Below, in pieces: positions 26,236 to 34,511 of a stretch of 64,000 nt of DNA. The notes below the pieces were generated by a model that had not been told where the DNA came from, did not search any database, and worked only from the letters and a program-made list of their open reading frames with translations. The DNA lies in the NCBI RefSeq assembly GCF_000174015.1, contig NZ_ACFE01000002.1, positions 399,786 through 463,785 on the forward strand, written 5' to 3'. The DNA comes from Lancefieldella rimae ATCC 49626 (GTDB taxonomy: Bacteria; Actinomycetota; Coriobacteriia; Coriobacteriales; Atopobiaceae). Numbering within the stretch: the first letter of the stretch is position 1; every line of letters begins with the position of its first letter. The position numbers and the translations under genes were made by a program.

Positions 26236-27306
26236 CTAGAGCGTCTCCCGAAGTACATTTTCAAATACATTTTTGTCAGAATCAGTAAAATATCCGTCAA
26301 TTTGTTCGAGGGCATTGTAAAGTGCCATTTGCGCATCATACTCTTTTTGCTTTCTCGTCTTCGAGCAGATACGTTTTGGTAACCCGACAGTATTGCGAAT
26401 TTCTTGAAAGATCCCTCTCATATAAACAGCATCATCATACGTAGATTTCCAGATAATATATTCCTTTATGTCAGTGCCCATAAACTCATTTGCACGCAGT
26501 GCATCTTTTAGCTGTTGGTCTTTTGTAGAGTGATGCTCTCCTTGGTATTCTATGGCTGCCGAGAAGCACTTCTTGTCTCTGAGCTCTGAGTCTCTGTTGC
26601 CAATGTGCGGAAACAGTAAGTCCGGTTTGCGAATGCGGTTTACTGGATTTGAGCCGATTGTTTTTGTTAATATTTCAGGATTCAGCGATACCGTCGGAAA
26701 CCCGAATCCGCCTTGCGCAAAAGGAAGTGTTGCTCTTAGGTAAAGTTTGACTTCCATAGGAGATGCAGCGTTTTCGCAGGATATCCTTGTGGCCTTCGCT
26801 ACGCGATGAGTACCTTTTATTCCTCTTGCGTTTTCAAGTTGCTGGAGTATTTCTGATTTGTTTAAAAACGGCTTACGTTCAAACAGGGTTTTCTCGCCCT
26901 TATGAGGTGACAGTGAATAGAGCCCCATAAACTCTGAGAGAAGATAAGCGAGTTCAAGATTACTGAGTTGACTTGACATCTGAAGGGCAGTCAGGAATGG
27001 CGAGGAACAGCCGATGCCCGGCAGCAATTCTATAAAAAGTCCTTTGCAATCTTTATTTGTAAAGTAATGAGCATGTGCTATGTGAGAACGACGCAACTTC
27101 TCCCTATTGCTAACGACATAATGAATCGGCAGGCTGAGACGTATTCCGTAAGCTTGCTTAATCATCGAGAAGACCTTTCGTAGTTCTTCTTTATTGAGAG
27201 AGGTATTCGGTACTTTGTCTCCACAAACGTATTTAATCTTCTGACCTGAAAGGGATTGAGTCCGAAGAAGCTCTAGAGCAGTTGTATGAGAAAACAATAT
27301 CTTCAT
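26236..27306 (-). CDS. Hypothetical protein with Vsr/DUF559-like PD-(D/E)xK nuclease region
   Basis: This 356-residue protein is not matched to a named gene. The first 170 residues are of unknown fold. The second half has SPMEVKLYLRATLP (about residue 180), KPDLLFPHIGN and AIEYQGEHHSTKDQQLKD, the order and spacing (Glu, Asp, Glu-x-QGxHH) of Vsr/DUF559-like restriction-endonuclease folds found in actinobacterial AbiEi-like proteins. Last come a basic segment and a charged tail. There is no signal peptide. It stands alone between two family A repeat arrays. It may be a nuclease of a defence or mobile system, but this is inference from motif shape. Confidence 0.65.
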   Translation of the reverse strand: MKILFSHTTALELLRTQSLSGQKIKYVCGDKVPNTSLNKEELRKVFSMIKQAYGIRLSLPIHYVVSNREKLRRSHIAHAHYFTNKDCKGLFIELLPGIGCSSPFLTALQMSSQLSNLELAYLLSEFMGLYSLSPHKGEKTLFERKPFLNKSEILQQLENARGIKGTHRVAKATRISCENAASPMEVKLYLRATLPFAQGGFGFPTVSLNPEILTKTIGSNPVNRIRKPDLLFPHIGNRDSELRDKKCFSAAIEYQGEHHSTKDQQLKDALRANEFMGTDIKEYIIWKSTYDDAVYMRGIFQEIRNTVGLPKRICSKTRKQKEYDAQMALYNALEQIDGYFTDSDKNVFENVLRETL

Positions 27307-27595
27307 AGATACGATGCTACATTACTTCTAAAAAAGTTATTTGACCGCTATCTGACAGGTGTCTGACTGGAATTCAAGTGAAAAAGAATAAGAGGAAGCG
27401 TGGCATAGTCGAAACAATTTAGGCGTTTATAGGTTTTGTATAGATTTGGAAGATTTTGTTTTTGCTCATTCACAGAATCTCCATGTCTAGCCTTCTGATA
27501 GGAGTATTTAAACGAGCTACTTAATGAAGTACTTAGGGTTTCGTGACTTTAGGGAGACTGCTTAGAGGAGCTGTTTAGAGAGGCTGCTTAGAGAG

Positions 27596-27742
27596 GCTGC
27601 CGGAAATGCGCCAAGTTGGTCTTGAGTTAACCAAACTTGCAGCAAATGTGGCAAAACTAACCATACTTGCAGTAAGTTTTGGTGAATGTAGCCATACTTG
27701 CTGCAAATGTGGCAAATGCGAGTACAGCAAACGCAAGTATGG
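27596..27742. repeat. Family A palindromic array, copy 3
   Basis: The left end is GCTGCCGGAAATGCGCCAAG. Units ACTTGCAGCAAAT, ACTTGCAGTAAGT and ACTTGCTGCAAAT start at 27635, 27665 and 27696. The right inverted end seems lost; only an inverted GCAAGTATGG remains. Immediately to the left GAGGCTGCTTAGA-like blocks repeat. The stretch from 27307 to 27595 holds no gene that I can support. Confidence 0.8.
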
Positions 27743-27826
27743 AAAACGAAGAGAACCCCAGCAACTTCCGGGTGTCGACAAGAACTTTGAGAAAGGCTCT
27801 TGGTGAAAACTCCAAGCGTGGTTCTA

Positions 27827-29524
27827 TCATTCCCAGATAAAGGCTCGTGCCTCAAAAGGACGGAGTACAAGCGCATCTGCATCCGTTACGGTATCGGGAT
27901 AGTTGCCAATGAGGACGTCAGAGCCATCGATTACAGTTTTCGGCGCGCAGCAAACCTTTTGGTCAGAGAAGTTTGCAAAGACACGCACGCAACAGCTATC
28001 CAAGGTACGCTCATAAGCAATGACCTTCTCGCCAGCGCAATCGATGAAGTGAACATTTCCCTTGCTGATAACGGAATGAGTCTTTCGGAGAGTAATAAGC
28101 TTTTGATAGAAGGAGAATATCGAGTCGGGATCATCAACTTCTGCGGCAGCATTGATGACGGTGTGGTTGTCGGGAATGCCAATCCACGGCGTACCGGAAG
28201 TGAAACCTGCGGTTTTTGAGGCATCCCATTGAACGGGTGTGCGTCCATTATCGCGGGAGCGCTCGGAGATGATGTGGAGCGCTTCTTTGGGGGAGCAGCC
28301 CCGCTCCTGAAGAATTTTAAAGTAATTGAGGGATTCCACGTCTCGATACTGTGTGATATCGGTAAATCCTGCGTTGGTCATACCCAGCTCTTCTCCCTGG
28401 TAAATATAGGGAGTCCCGCGCAGAAGATGTGCGGTAACGGCAAGCAGCTTGCTGGACATTTCCCAGTAGCGCTCGGTATCGCCAAAGCGAGAATTCGGAC
28501 GAGGCTGATCGTGATTGGCCCAAAACAGCGCATTCCAGCCACCACCGTCCGTAATCTGTTCTTGCCACGATTTCAGCAGCTCACGAAGCTTGCCGATGTC
28601 CGGCTCTTTGAGCGCCCACTTGTCTCCGTTGAGGTAGTCAACCTTGAGGTGATGAAACGAGAAGGTCATGGCAAGCTCATGGTCAGCGGGATTGGAATAT
28701 CGGATGCAGTTTTCAATTGAGGTGGAGCTCATTTCACCGACGGTCATCAGCCCGTCGATACCACCGCGCTTGACGAGTTCCTGCAGGTATTCGTGGACAT
28801 GTGGCCCGTCGGTGTAAAAGCGCCTGCCGTCTCCTATGGTGTCGTCCTCAAAGACAGCCGGCTTGGAAATGAGATTAACAACGTCAAAGCGAAAACCATC
28901 GACACCTTTGTTGTGCCAGAAACGCACTATGTCGGCAAGCTCGGCTCGGACGTTTGGGTTGTCCCAATTGAGGTCCGCCTGCGTGGTGTCAAAGAGATGG
29001 AGGTACCACTTATGAAGTGCGGGAACCCATTCCCATGCACTTCCGCCAAACTTGGACTTCCAGTTTGTTGGCGGCGTATCGGGACTGCCGTCGACAAAGG
29101 TATAGTAGGCAAGGTATTGAGGATCGCCGGCAAGTGCCCGTTGGAACCATGGATGCTCGGTTGACGTGTGGTTAAAGACCATATCAAGCATCAGCTTGAT
29201 GCCGTGCTTTTTTGCCTCGACCGAGAGTTCATCGAAGTCTGCCATGGTGCCAAAGAGAGGCTCGACGTTGCGATAATCTGCAACGTCGTAGCCATTGTCA
29301 TGTTGGGGTGAAACAAAAAACGGAGTAAGCCACAGATAGTCAACACCGAGTTTTTGCAGGTAGTCAAGACGCTGCGTGATACCGGGGAGGTCCCCGATGC
29401 CGTCTCCGTTTGAATCGTTAAAGGAGCGGACATAGATTTGATACACAACCTTGGTGCCGAGAAACTCAGCGCGCGCGCGAGTGTCCTTGGGATTGCTTGT
29501 TACTCGTGAAGATTGCCCTGACAT
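27827..29524 (-). CDS. treC: Trehalose-6-phosphate hydrolase (GH13 alpha-glucosidase)
   Basis: This 565-residue GH13 enzyme splits trehalose 6-phosphate into glucose and glucose 6-phosphate. Motifs seen are DMVFNHTSTEHPWF, GFRFDVVNL with the nucleophile Asp, TVGEMSS with the acid Glu and WANHDQPR. The family also includes oligo-1,6-glucosidases, but direct linkage to a trehalose-type PTS gene 23 bases upstream and a GntR regulator supports TreC. GAGGAGCG precedes the ATG. It is the second gene of the operon. Confidence 0.88.
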   Translation of the reverse strand: MSGQSSRVTSNPKDTRARAEFLGTKVVYQIYVRSFNDSNGDGIGDLPGITQRLDYLQKLGVDYLWLTPFFVSPQHDNGYDVADYRNVEPLFGTMADFDELSVEAKKHGIKLMLDMVFNHTSTEHPWFQRALAGDPQYLAYYTFVDGSPDTPPTNWKSKFGGSAWEWVPALHKWYLHLFDTTQADLNWDNPNVRAELADIVRFWHNKGVDGFRFDVVNLISKPAVFEDDTIGDGRRFYTDGPHVHEYLQELVKRGGIDGLMTVGEMSSTSIENCIRYSNPADHELAMTFSFHHLKVDYLNGDKWALKEPDIGKLRELLKSWQEQITDGGGWNALFWANHDQPRPNSRFGDTERYWEMSSKLLAVTAHLLRGTPYIYQGEELGMTNAGFTDITQYRDVESLNYFKILQERGCSPKEALHIISERSRDNGRTPVQWDASKTAGFTSGTPWIGIPDNHTVINAAAEVDDPDSIFSFYQKLITLRKTHSVISKGNVHFIDCAGEKVIAYERTLDSCCVRVFANFSDQKVCCAPKTVIDGSDVLIGNYPDTVTDADALVLRPFEARAFIWE

Positions 29525-29547
29525 ATCCGCTCCTCTTACAGGTTTTA

Positions 29548-31041
29548 TTAGGCCGAAAGGGCACCGTTTTTCTCGCCATCAAGCGTGACGACATTGGTAT
29601 CGATACCTTTATCAATACCTTGGCGTTTGCCGATGGTGAATGTAAGAACAAATGGAACCACTACAGCGATTGCCATGCAAACGGCGAAAATGCCGATAAA
29701 CTCGGGGCGAATTGAAAGAATTCCGGGGAGTCCACCAACACCAATGGAGAGGGCGTTGACGCCAAAGGCCGTGCAGACCCCTCCTGCAATGGAGCTACCA
29801 ATCATAGCGCATACGAAGGGGAAACCGTATTTGAGGTTGACACCAAACATGGCGGGTTCGGTAACGCCAAGGTAGCAAGAAATGATGGAAGGAATGTTTA
29901 CCTGCTGGGCGTTTTCGTCATGCTTCTGGAGGACTGACATGGCGAGAACCGATGAACCCTGAGCAATGTTGGAAAGTGCGATCATGGGCCACAGTGGCGT
30001 GCCATAGTTATTGGAACTTGCAATAAGCTGCATGTCAACGGCATTGGACATGTGGTGCAAGCCAGTGATGACAAGGGGGGCATATACGGCGCCAAAGATA
30101 AGGCCAAAGAGCCATGCAAACGGGCTCGTGATGCCTGCAAGAACAATGTTTCCGATCCAAGATCCGATGGTCCAGCCAATGGGGCCAAGCACGAAGTGAG
30201 CAGCCATAACGGCAAGCAAAAGTGAGCAGAAGGGCACTACGATCATCTGAATGACGGATGGCGTAATCTTCTTGAAGAATCGCTCAAGGTAGTTGAAGGT
30301 AATCGCGGCGAGAATAGCAGGGATGACCTGTGCCTGATATCCAATCATACGAACCTGTGCGAAGTCAAAATTCCATGTATGGGTAGCCCAATCGGCGGCG
30401 GTTGCTCCTGAAACGGCATACGCATTCATGAGCTGACCGGAAACAAGGGTGAGGCCAAGCACAATGCCGAGCATGGGGGTCCCACCCATTTTCTTTGTGA
30501 TCGACCAACAAATGCCTACGGGGATGCCGGCATGGAAGACTGCCTCGCCAATAAGCCACAAGAAGTTATATACGCCCGTCCAGAAAACGGAAAGCGAAGC
30601 TAGAGTCTGGTTACCTTCAGGTCCAAAGTAGGGCATCTCGCCAAGCACGTTTCGGAAGCCAAGAATAAGGCCGCCGGTAATGATTGCGGGAATCAAAGGA
30701 GCAAAGACTTCGGCAATGGCACCCATGGCTCGCTGCAAAATGTTTGTGTTTTGAAGAGCGGCTGATTTGACGTCTTGTTTTGAAGCCTCACTTACGCCGG
30801 AAATACCGACAAAGGTGTCGTAAAAGTCAGCGACGTCATTGCCGATAATAACTTGAAACTGGCCGGCTTGCGTGAAACTTCCCTTAACGGATGCAAGCTT
30901 TTCAATGGCAGCCACATCCGCTTTTGAAGGATCTTTCAAGGCAAATCGCATGCGCGTCATACAGTGTGAAGCCGCAGCAATGTTGTCTGTGCCGCCAACG
31001 AGCTCAAGGAGTTCACGAGCATCATGGTCGAACTTTGCCAT
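29548..31041 (-). CDS. treB: PTS transporter, trehalose-type EIIBC
   Basis: It imports and phosphorylates trehalose at the membrane. The N-terminal EIIB domain (about 1-85) has the phosphorylated Cys in ASHCMTRMRFAL; the rest is the EIIC channel of the sucrose/trehalose/beta-glucoside family (GFRNVLGEMPYFG, then GITSPFAWLFGLIFG). No EIIA domain is attached, so a glucose-type EIIA encoded elsewhere must serve it. 497 residues. It starts the treBC operon, 20 bases downstream of a perfect palindrome that probably binds TreR. Confidence 0.9.
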   Translation of the reverse strand: MAKFDHDARELLELVGGTDNIAAASHCMTRMRFALKDPSKADVAAIEKLASVKGSFTQAGQFQVIIGNDVADFYDTFVGISGVSEASKQDVKSAALQNTNILQRAMGAIAEVFAPLIPAIITGGLILGFRNVLGEMPYFGPEGNQTLASLSVFWTGVYNFLWLIGEAVFHAGIPVGICWSITKKMGGTPMLGIVLGLTLVSGQLMNAYAVSGATAADWATHTWNFDFAQVRMIGYQAQVIPAILAAITFNYLERFFKKITPSVIQMIVVPFCSLLLAVMAAHFVLGPIGWTIGSWIGNIVLAGITSPFAWLFGLIFGAVYAPLVITGLHHMSNAVDMQLIASSNNYGTPLWPMIALSNIAQGSSVLAMSVLQKHDENAQQVNIPSIISCYLGVTEPAMFGVNLKYGFPFVCAMIGSSIAGGVCTAFGVNALSIGVGGLPGILSIRPEFIGIFAVCMAIAVVVPFVLTFTIGKRQGIDKGIDTNVVTLDGEKNGALSA

Positions 31042-31060
31042 CTTTCCTCTTTTCCTCGTG

Positions 31061-31088
31061 GAACTAACTTATGCAAATAAGTTAGTTC
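31061..31088 (-). promoter_or_regulatory. Perfect 28-bp palindrome in the treB-treR gap (candidate TreR operator)
   Basis: Arms GAACTAACTTAT and ATAAGTTAGTTC, 12 bp each, flank GCAA. It lies just upstream of the treB ribosome site. TTGCTC on the minus strand 17 bases from TGCATA could be a promoter that it overlaps. GntR/HutC-type repressors bind such sites. The long arms could also fold in RNA, but no T-run follows. Confidence 0.65.
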
Positions 31089-31257
31089 ATTGGAGCAATT
31101 TCTTTGGCGGAAAATGAAAAATCGACAGTTTCGTATCGCCGAACGGTATAAATTTGCCTATGAACGTCTTATGCAGATGATTTGGATAAGTAGGTGATAT
31201 GCTGTTTTTGGTGAAAAAATATAAAATAATTGCAACTAAACAGCGATGGAGATATGC

Positions 31258-31977
31258 ATGAAGGCAATTTATGATGAGATTTATAGGAATCTTTTAGGAA
31301 AAATAGAGCGAGGAGAATATCCCTATCAGACCTATATTCCATCTGAGGCGAATCTTATAAAAGAATACAGTTGCTCGCACAACACGCTCAGAAAGGCAAT
31401 TGCACTTTTAACACAGCAAGGAGCATTGCAGCCCGTACATGGCAAAGGGGTACGCGTTATTTACCAAAAGCGCCCGCGAGCTCTTTTTGAGCTGGGAGGT
31501 ATTGAAACATTTCAAGAGGCATCCGAGCGCAATCAACTCGATACGGAAACACGGGTTCTCAAATTTGAACGTATTGTTGCCGATAAAGACCTCGCACGCT
31601 ACACCGGATTTGATGAGGGCGATGAGCTTTTGTATGTTGTTCGAGTGAGGGTCGTAGGCGGCAAAGCATCGATTCTTGACTGCAATTACTTTCTAGCAAG
31701 TCTTGTACCAGGCTTGACTCCGGATATAGCTCAGTTTTCAATCTATGACTATATCGAGAAGACTCTCAATATGCAGATTGCAACCAGCAAACGAACCGTT
31801 ACCGTTGAGCGTGTTACCCGAGAAGATCAAGACTATCTTGACCTTGACGGAGCAGATTACCTAGCTGTGGTAACCGGACAAACGTTCAATTTCCAAGGCG
31901 CGATGTTTGAGTTTACGCAGTCTAAGCACCGTCCGGATTACTTCTCGTTTTTTACGGTTGCTCGTCGCGAGATATAG
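31258..31977 (+). CDS. treR: GntR/HutC-family trehalose operon regulator
   Basis: The 239-residue protein has an N-terminal winged helix (IPSEANLIKEYSCSHNTLRKAIALLTQQG, conserved parts separated) and a UTRA effector domain typical of TreR. It likely represses treBC until trehalose 6-phosphate is present. The ATG at 31258 has GGAG six bases upstream; an ATG at 31246 is possible. It is divergent from treB with 216 bases between, holding the palindrome. Its last 26 bases overlap the end of the convergent histidine kinase gene. Confidence 0.88.
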   Translation: MKAIYDEIYRNLLGKIERGEYPYQTYIPSEANLIKEYSCSHNTLRKAIALLTQQGALQPVHGKGVRVIYQKRPRALFELGGIETFQEASERNQLDTETRVLKFERIVADKDLARYTGFDEGDELLYVVRVRVVGGKASILDCNYFLASLVPGLTPDIAQFSIYDYIEKTLNMQIATSKRTVTVERVTREDQDYLDLDGADYLAVVTGQTFNFQGAMFEFTQSKHRPDYFSFFTVARREI

Positions 31978-33277
31978 TAACGGTGAATCGCGTGCCTACG
32001 CCTTCGCGCGAGAGCACGTCGATAGAGCCGTCATGACTGTCAACGATCCACTTTGCAATAGAGAGACCAAGGCCGGACCCGTCGTTGTTTTCCGCACGAG
32101 CGTTGTCGGCACGCCAGAACCGCTCAAAAATATGTGAAGCCGCTGCGTCGGATATACCAATGCCTTCGTCTTGTATGGATACACGGACGTACCTCTCGTC
32201 ATATGAAACGCCAAATGTAATGGACGTTTGGGAGGGAGAATAGCGGGCGGCGTTGTGGACAATGATTCTCAGGCATTGTTTGAGCAGCGCAACGTCGCCA
32301 ACGACTTGATAGTGGGTTTCGTTCACGGCTGTTGCGTCAAAGCCCAAGACATAACGATGGTCAGGGTCAATCATTTCGGACTCTTCCCACACCTCATAGG
32401 CAAGCCGTGCAAAATTTACGTGAGTTGTGGTAAGGGTATTTCTGCCCGCATCGCCCCGCGCAAGGAAGAGCAGCTGTTCCACGAGCTCATGCATGTGCTC
32501 ACTTTCGGATTTTAATGCGGCGATAGATTCATCAAGGACCGCCTCATCGGTTTTTCCCCAACGATCAAGCATGTCGGCATACCCGCGAATAACCGCAATG
32601 GGGGTGCGCAATTCGTGGCTCGCGTCATTCACAAAACGCATCTGTTGCAGCTTTGCCTCCTGCATTTGGCGCAGAAGTTTGTTCAGGGCAACCTCAATGC
32701 TGGCAAGATCTTCGTCTCCTGTTTGAATATAGGGCGAATCAACACTTGCGTGGTCAATGGCCTGCTCAAGGCTGTTTATTTTGCTCTGGCTGAGTGTCCC
32801 GGAAGTGCCGGGAGCCGCTGCATGAGCAAGCGGATCGGAGCTGCTCAGTTGCTCGGCCTTAAGAGCAAGCGTGTTGAGGGGGAGAAGCGCCCGTCTGACA
32901 CGCCTGGTATCACTGAAGAAATGGAGAAGATCAATGAGTTCCCACACAAGAACCGCTATATAGAGAGGCCAAAGAGCTATGAAATCGGAGCCAAGGGCAA
33001 ACGATAGCGTGTCGTGGTAAGAGGTTCGCACCACATAGTGGAGGCTTGAAAGGAACCATCCGGTCTGAGCTCCGTCGAGAGCGATTTCAACGGGAGGAGC
33101 CGGGAAAAACCCGTATAAAAACGTTCCTGCGGGGAAGGTTTGGTTGTAGCCATGTATGAGAATGGCTACGACACAGGCTGCGAGAAATATGTTAAACGAG
33201 AGGTAATTGAGTAATTTTCGCCACCAAAATCCCCAGCTGATGGAGCGGGCGGTCGATGATTCAGGATGCGTTTTCAA
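31952..33277 (-). CDS. Sensor histidine kinase (start unclear)
   Basis: Two membrane segments (about 24-46 and 95-115) flank an extracellular loop, followed by a HAMP-like linker and a kinase core: H-box NDASHELRTPIAV, N-box IIVHNAARYSP, G1 DEGIGIS and G2 GSGLGLSIAKWI. It phosphorylates the adjacent response regulator in response to an unknown signal. No good start exists: the frame is open far upstream but that part overlaps the regulator gene. The first usable codon near the expected N-terminus is a TTG at 33277, without a ribosome site. A deletion seems to have removed the original start together with the end of the regulator gene. Confidence 0.8.
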   Translation of the reverse strand: MKTHPESSTARSISWGFWWRKLLNYLSFNIFLAACVVAILIHGYNQTFPAGTFLYGFFPAPPVEIALDGAQTGWFLSSLHYVVRTSYHDTLSFALGSDFIALWPLYIAVLVWELIDLLHFFSDTRRVRRALLPLNTLALKAEQLSSSDPLAHAAAPGTSGTLSQSKINSLEQAIDHASVDSPYIQTGDEDLASIEVALNKLLRQMQEAKLQQMRFVNDASHELRTPIAVIRGYADMLDRWGKTDEAVLDESIAALKSESEHMHELVEQLLFLARGDAGRNTLTTTHVNFARLAYEVWEESEMIDPDHRYVLGFDATAVNETHYQVVGDVALLKQCLRIIVHNAARYSPSQTSITFGVSYDERYVRVSIQDEGIGISDAAASHIFERFWRADNARAENNDGSGLGLSIAKWIVDSHDGSIDVLSREGVGTRFTVTISRDEQP

Positions 33278-33827
33278 AAAAGAGAACGCCGACGTGTTCC
33301 ATGAGCGTGCGGAGTACTTCAAATTCTTTGTTTGTGAGTTCAACGGAGTCCTCGTTGACGCAGACTTCTCGGCGATCAACATCAAGCGTGATGCCTCGTA
33401 TCGTGAAAGTTTGCGTTGAGAGAGCTCTGGGTTCATCAAACCCATCGGGTGAGGCATCGTTTTTTGTTGCGTGATGTTTAAGGGCCACTCGGATGCGGGC
33501 GAGAAGTTCCTCAATGGCAAAGGGTTTTGTGAGGTAGTCATCAGCACCCGCATCAAGTCCGGCAACCTTATCCATGACAGAGTCACGTGCGGTGAGCATA
33601 ATGGTCGGTGTGCTCTTCTCGCGGCGTATGCGTCGCAAGACTTCAAGGCCGTTCAGTTGGGGGAGAAGAATGTCCAGCAAGATAAGGTCGTAATCGCCAG
33701 AGAGCGCTTTTTCCACACCGACTCTGCCATCCTGCGCCTTATCGACCTCATAGCCTTCGTGCACAAGCTCGAGTTCTATAAAACGCGCTATTTTATCCTC
33801 GTCCTCAATAATAAGAATCTTGACCAT
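33261..33827 (-). CDS. OmpR-type response regulator, truncated in the DNA-binding domain
   Basis: The receiver domain is complete: acidic pair EDEDK, phosphorylated Asp in LILLDILLP, Thr in TARD and Lys in LTKPFA. The winged-helix domain begins normally (LTNKEFEVLRTLMEHVG) but the frame ends a few codons later at residue 188. The recognition helix and wing, about 40 residues, are missing. OmpR proteins are about 225-235 residues. The kinase frame is already open across the stop, in another phase. As written the protein cannot bind DNA in the usual way. It could be a pseudogene, a strain-specific deletion or an assembly error. Confidence 0.8.
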   Translation of the reverse strand: MVKILIIEDEDKIARFIELELVHEGYEVDKAQDGRVGVEKALSGDYDLILLDILLPQLNGLEVLRRIRREKSTPTIMLTARDSVMDKVAGLDAGADDYLTKPFAIEELLARIRVALKHHATKNDASPDGFDEPRALSTQTFTIRGITLDVDRREVCVNEDSVELTNKEFEVLRTLMEHVGVLFFENAS

Positions 33828-33850
33828 GCATGCTCCGCGTAAAGTGTTGA

Positions 33851-34393
33851 TTATTTGCCTTTGGTGACGTCGTGTTTAATGGTCTCGGCGGCGTTTGCTA
33901 CCGTATCCATGGCTTCGTTCACATCAACGGTTACCGGGTGAGCTCCCTTGATGTGGTAGCGTAGATCAAAGAAGAGTCCAATGATAAGAAGCCAAATTGT
34001 GGCACCCCATAAAAAGAGACCGGCAATGGGGACAAGAATTGGCATACTCATAAACTGTTCGTCATAGCGCATGACAATGAACTTGGTCTCAATTCCTTTG
34101 TGGAGCAGCTTCTTGCAATTGTCCCATAGTGAGTCCATATGCTGAGAGAAATCGGATTTCTTGCTTGATTCTTGATAGGCCGTTTGTGCCGCTTCCATTT
34201 CAGATGAAATGCCCGACTGAGTCTGAGCCTCGGTCGTATAATTTGTCGCCTGCTTAGCGGTTTTTCCCTGCTTCTCAAGCCAAATAATGGCGTCAAGCGT
34301 GTCGTCACTGCACGCATCAAGTGCAGCTTTTGCATCTTCGTAACTTACACCGCACTTCTCGCGGATGAGTTCGACTTTTTCAAGTTTCTCCAT
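33851..34393 (-). CDS. UBA-like / DUF4342 domain protein
   Basis: The 180-residue protein begins with a UBA-like three-helix domain (KVELIREKCGVSYEDAKAALDACSDDTLDAIIWLEKQG in pieces, residues 3-42), followed by a polar linker and a DUF4342-type membrane part with a hydrophobic stretch at about 120-150. The N-terminus resembles the EF-Ts UBA domain, which binds ribosomes or other proteins. Function is unknown. The ATG at 34393 has a perfect AAGGAGG; the open frame extends 18 codons upstream without support. It sits just upstream of the two-component genes, in the same direction. Confidence 0.75.
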   Translation of the reverse strand: MEKLEKVELIREKCGVSYEDAKAALDACSDDTLDAIIWLEKQGKTAKQATNYTTEAQTQSGISSEMEAAQTAYQESSKKSDFSQHMDSLWDNCKKLLHKGIETKFIVMRYDEQFMSMPILVPIAGLFLWGATIWLLIIGLFFDLRYHIKGAHPVTVDVNEAMDTVANAAETIKHDVTKGK

Positions 34394-34511
34394 GATTGTT
34401 GCCTCCTTGGCAATTTGAAGACGCCGTTCGCCTTCGTTGCCTCTCATGGTCTTCTTATAAGATTAACCGATTCTTGCGATTTGATTAAGTTTTAGGAAAT
34501 GGAAGGATTGT

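Noticed and set aside
27800..28219. 139-codon plus-strand frame
   Set aside because: Antisense shadow of the end of treC.
33240..33300. Programmed frameshift making a regulator-kinase fusion
   Set aside because: A +1 shift would be needed, not the usual -1 on the T-run, and the product would still lack the DNA-binding helix; a deletion is simpler.
33278..33646. Upstream extension of the histidine kinase frame
   Set aside because: It is the out-of-phase reading of the response regulator gene.
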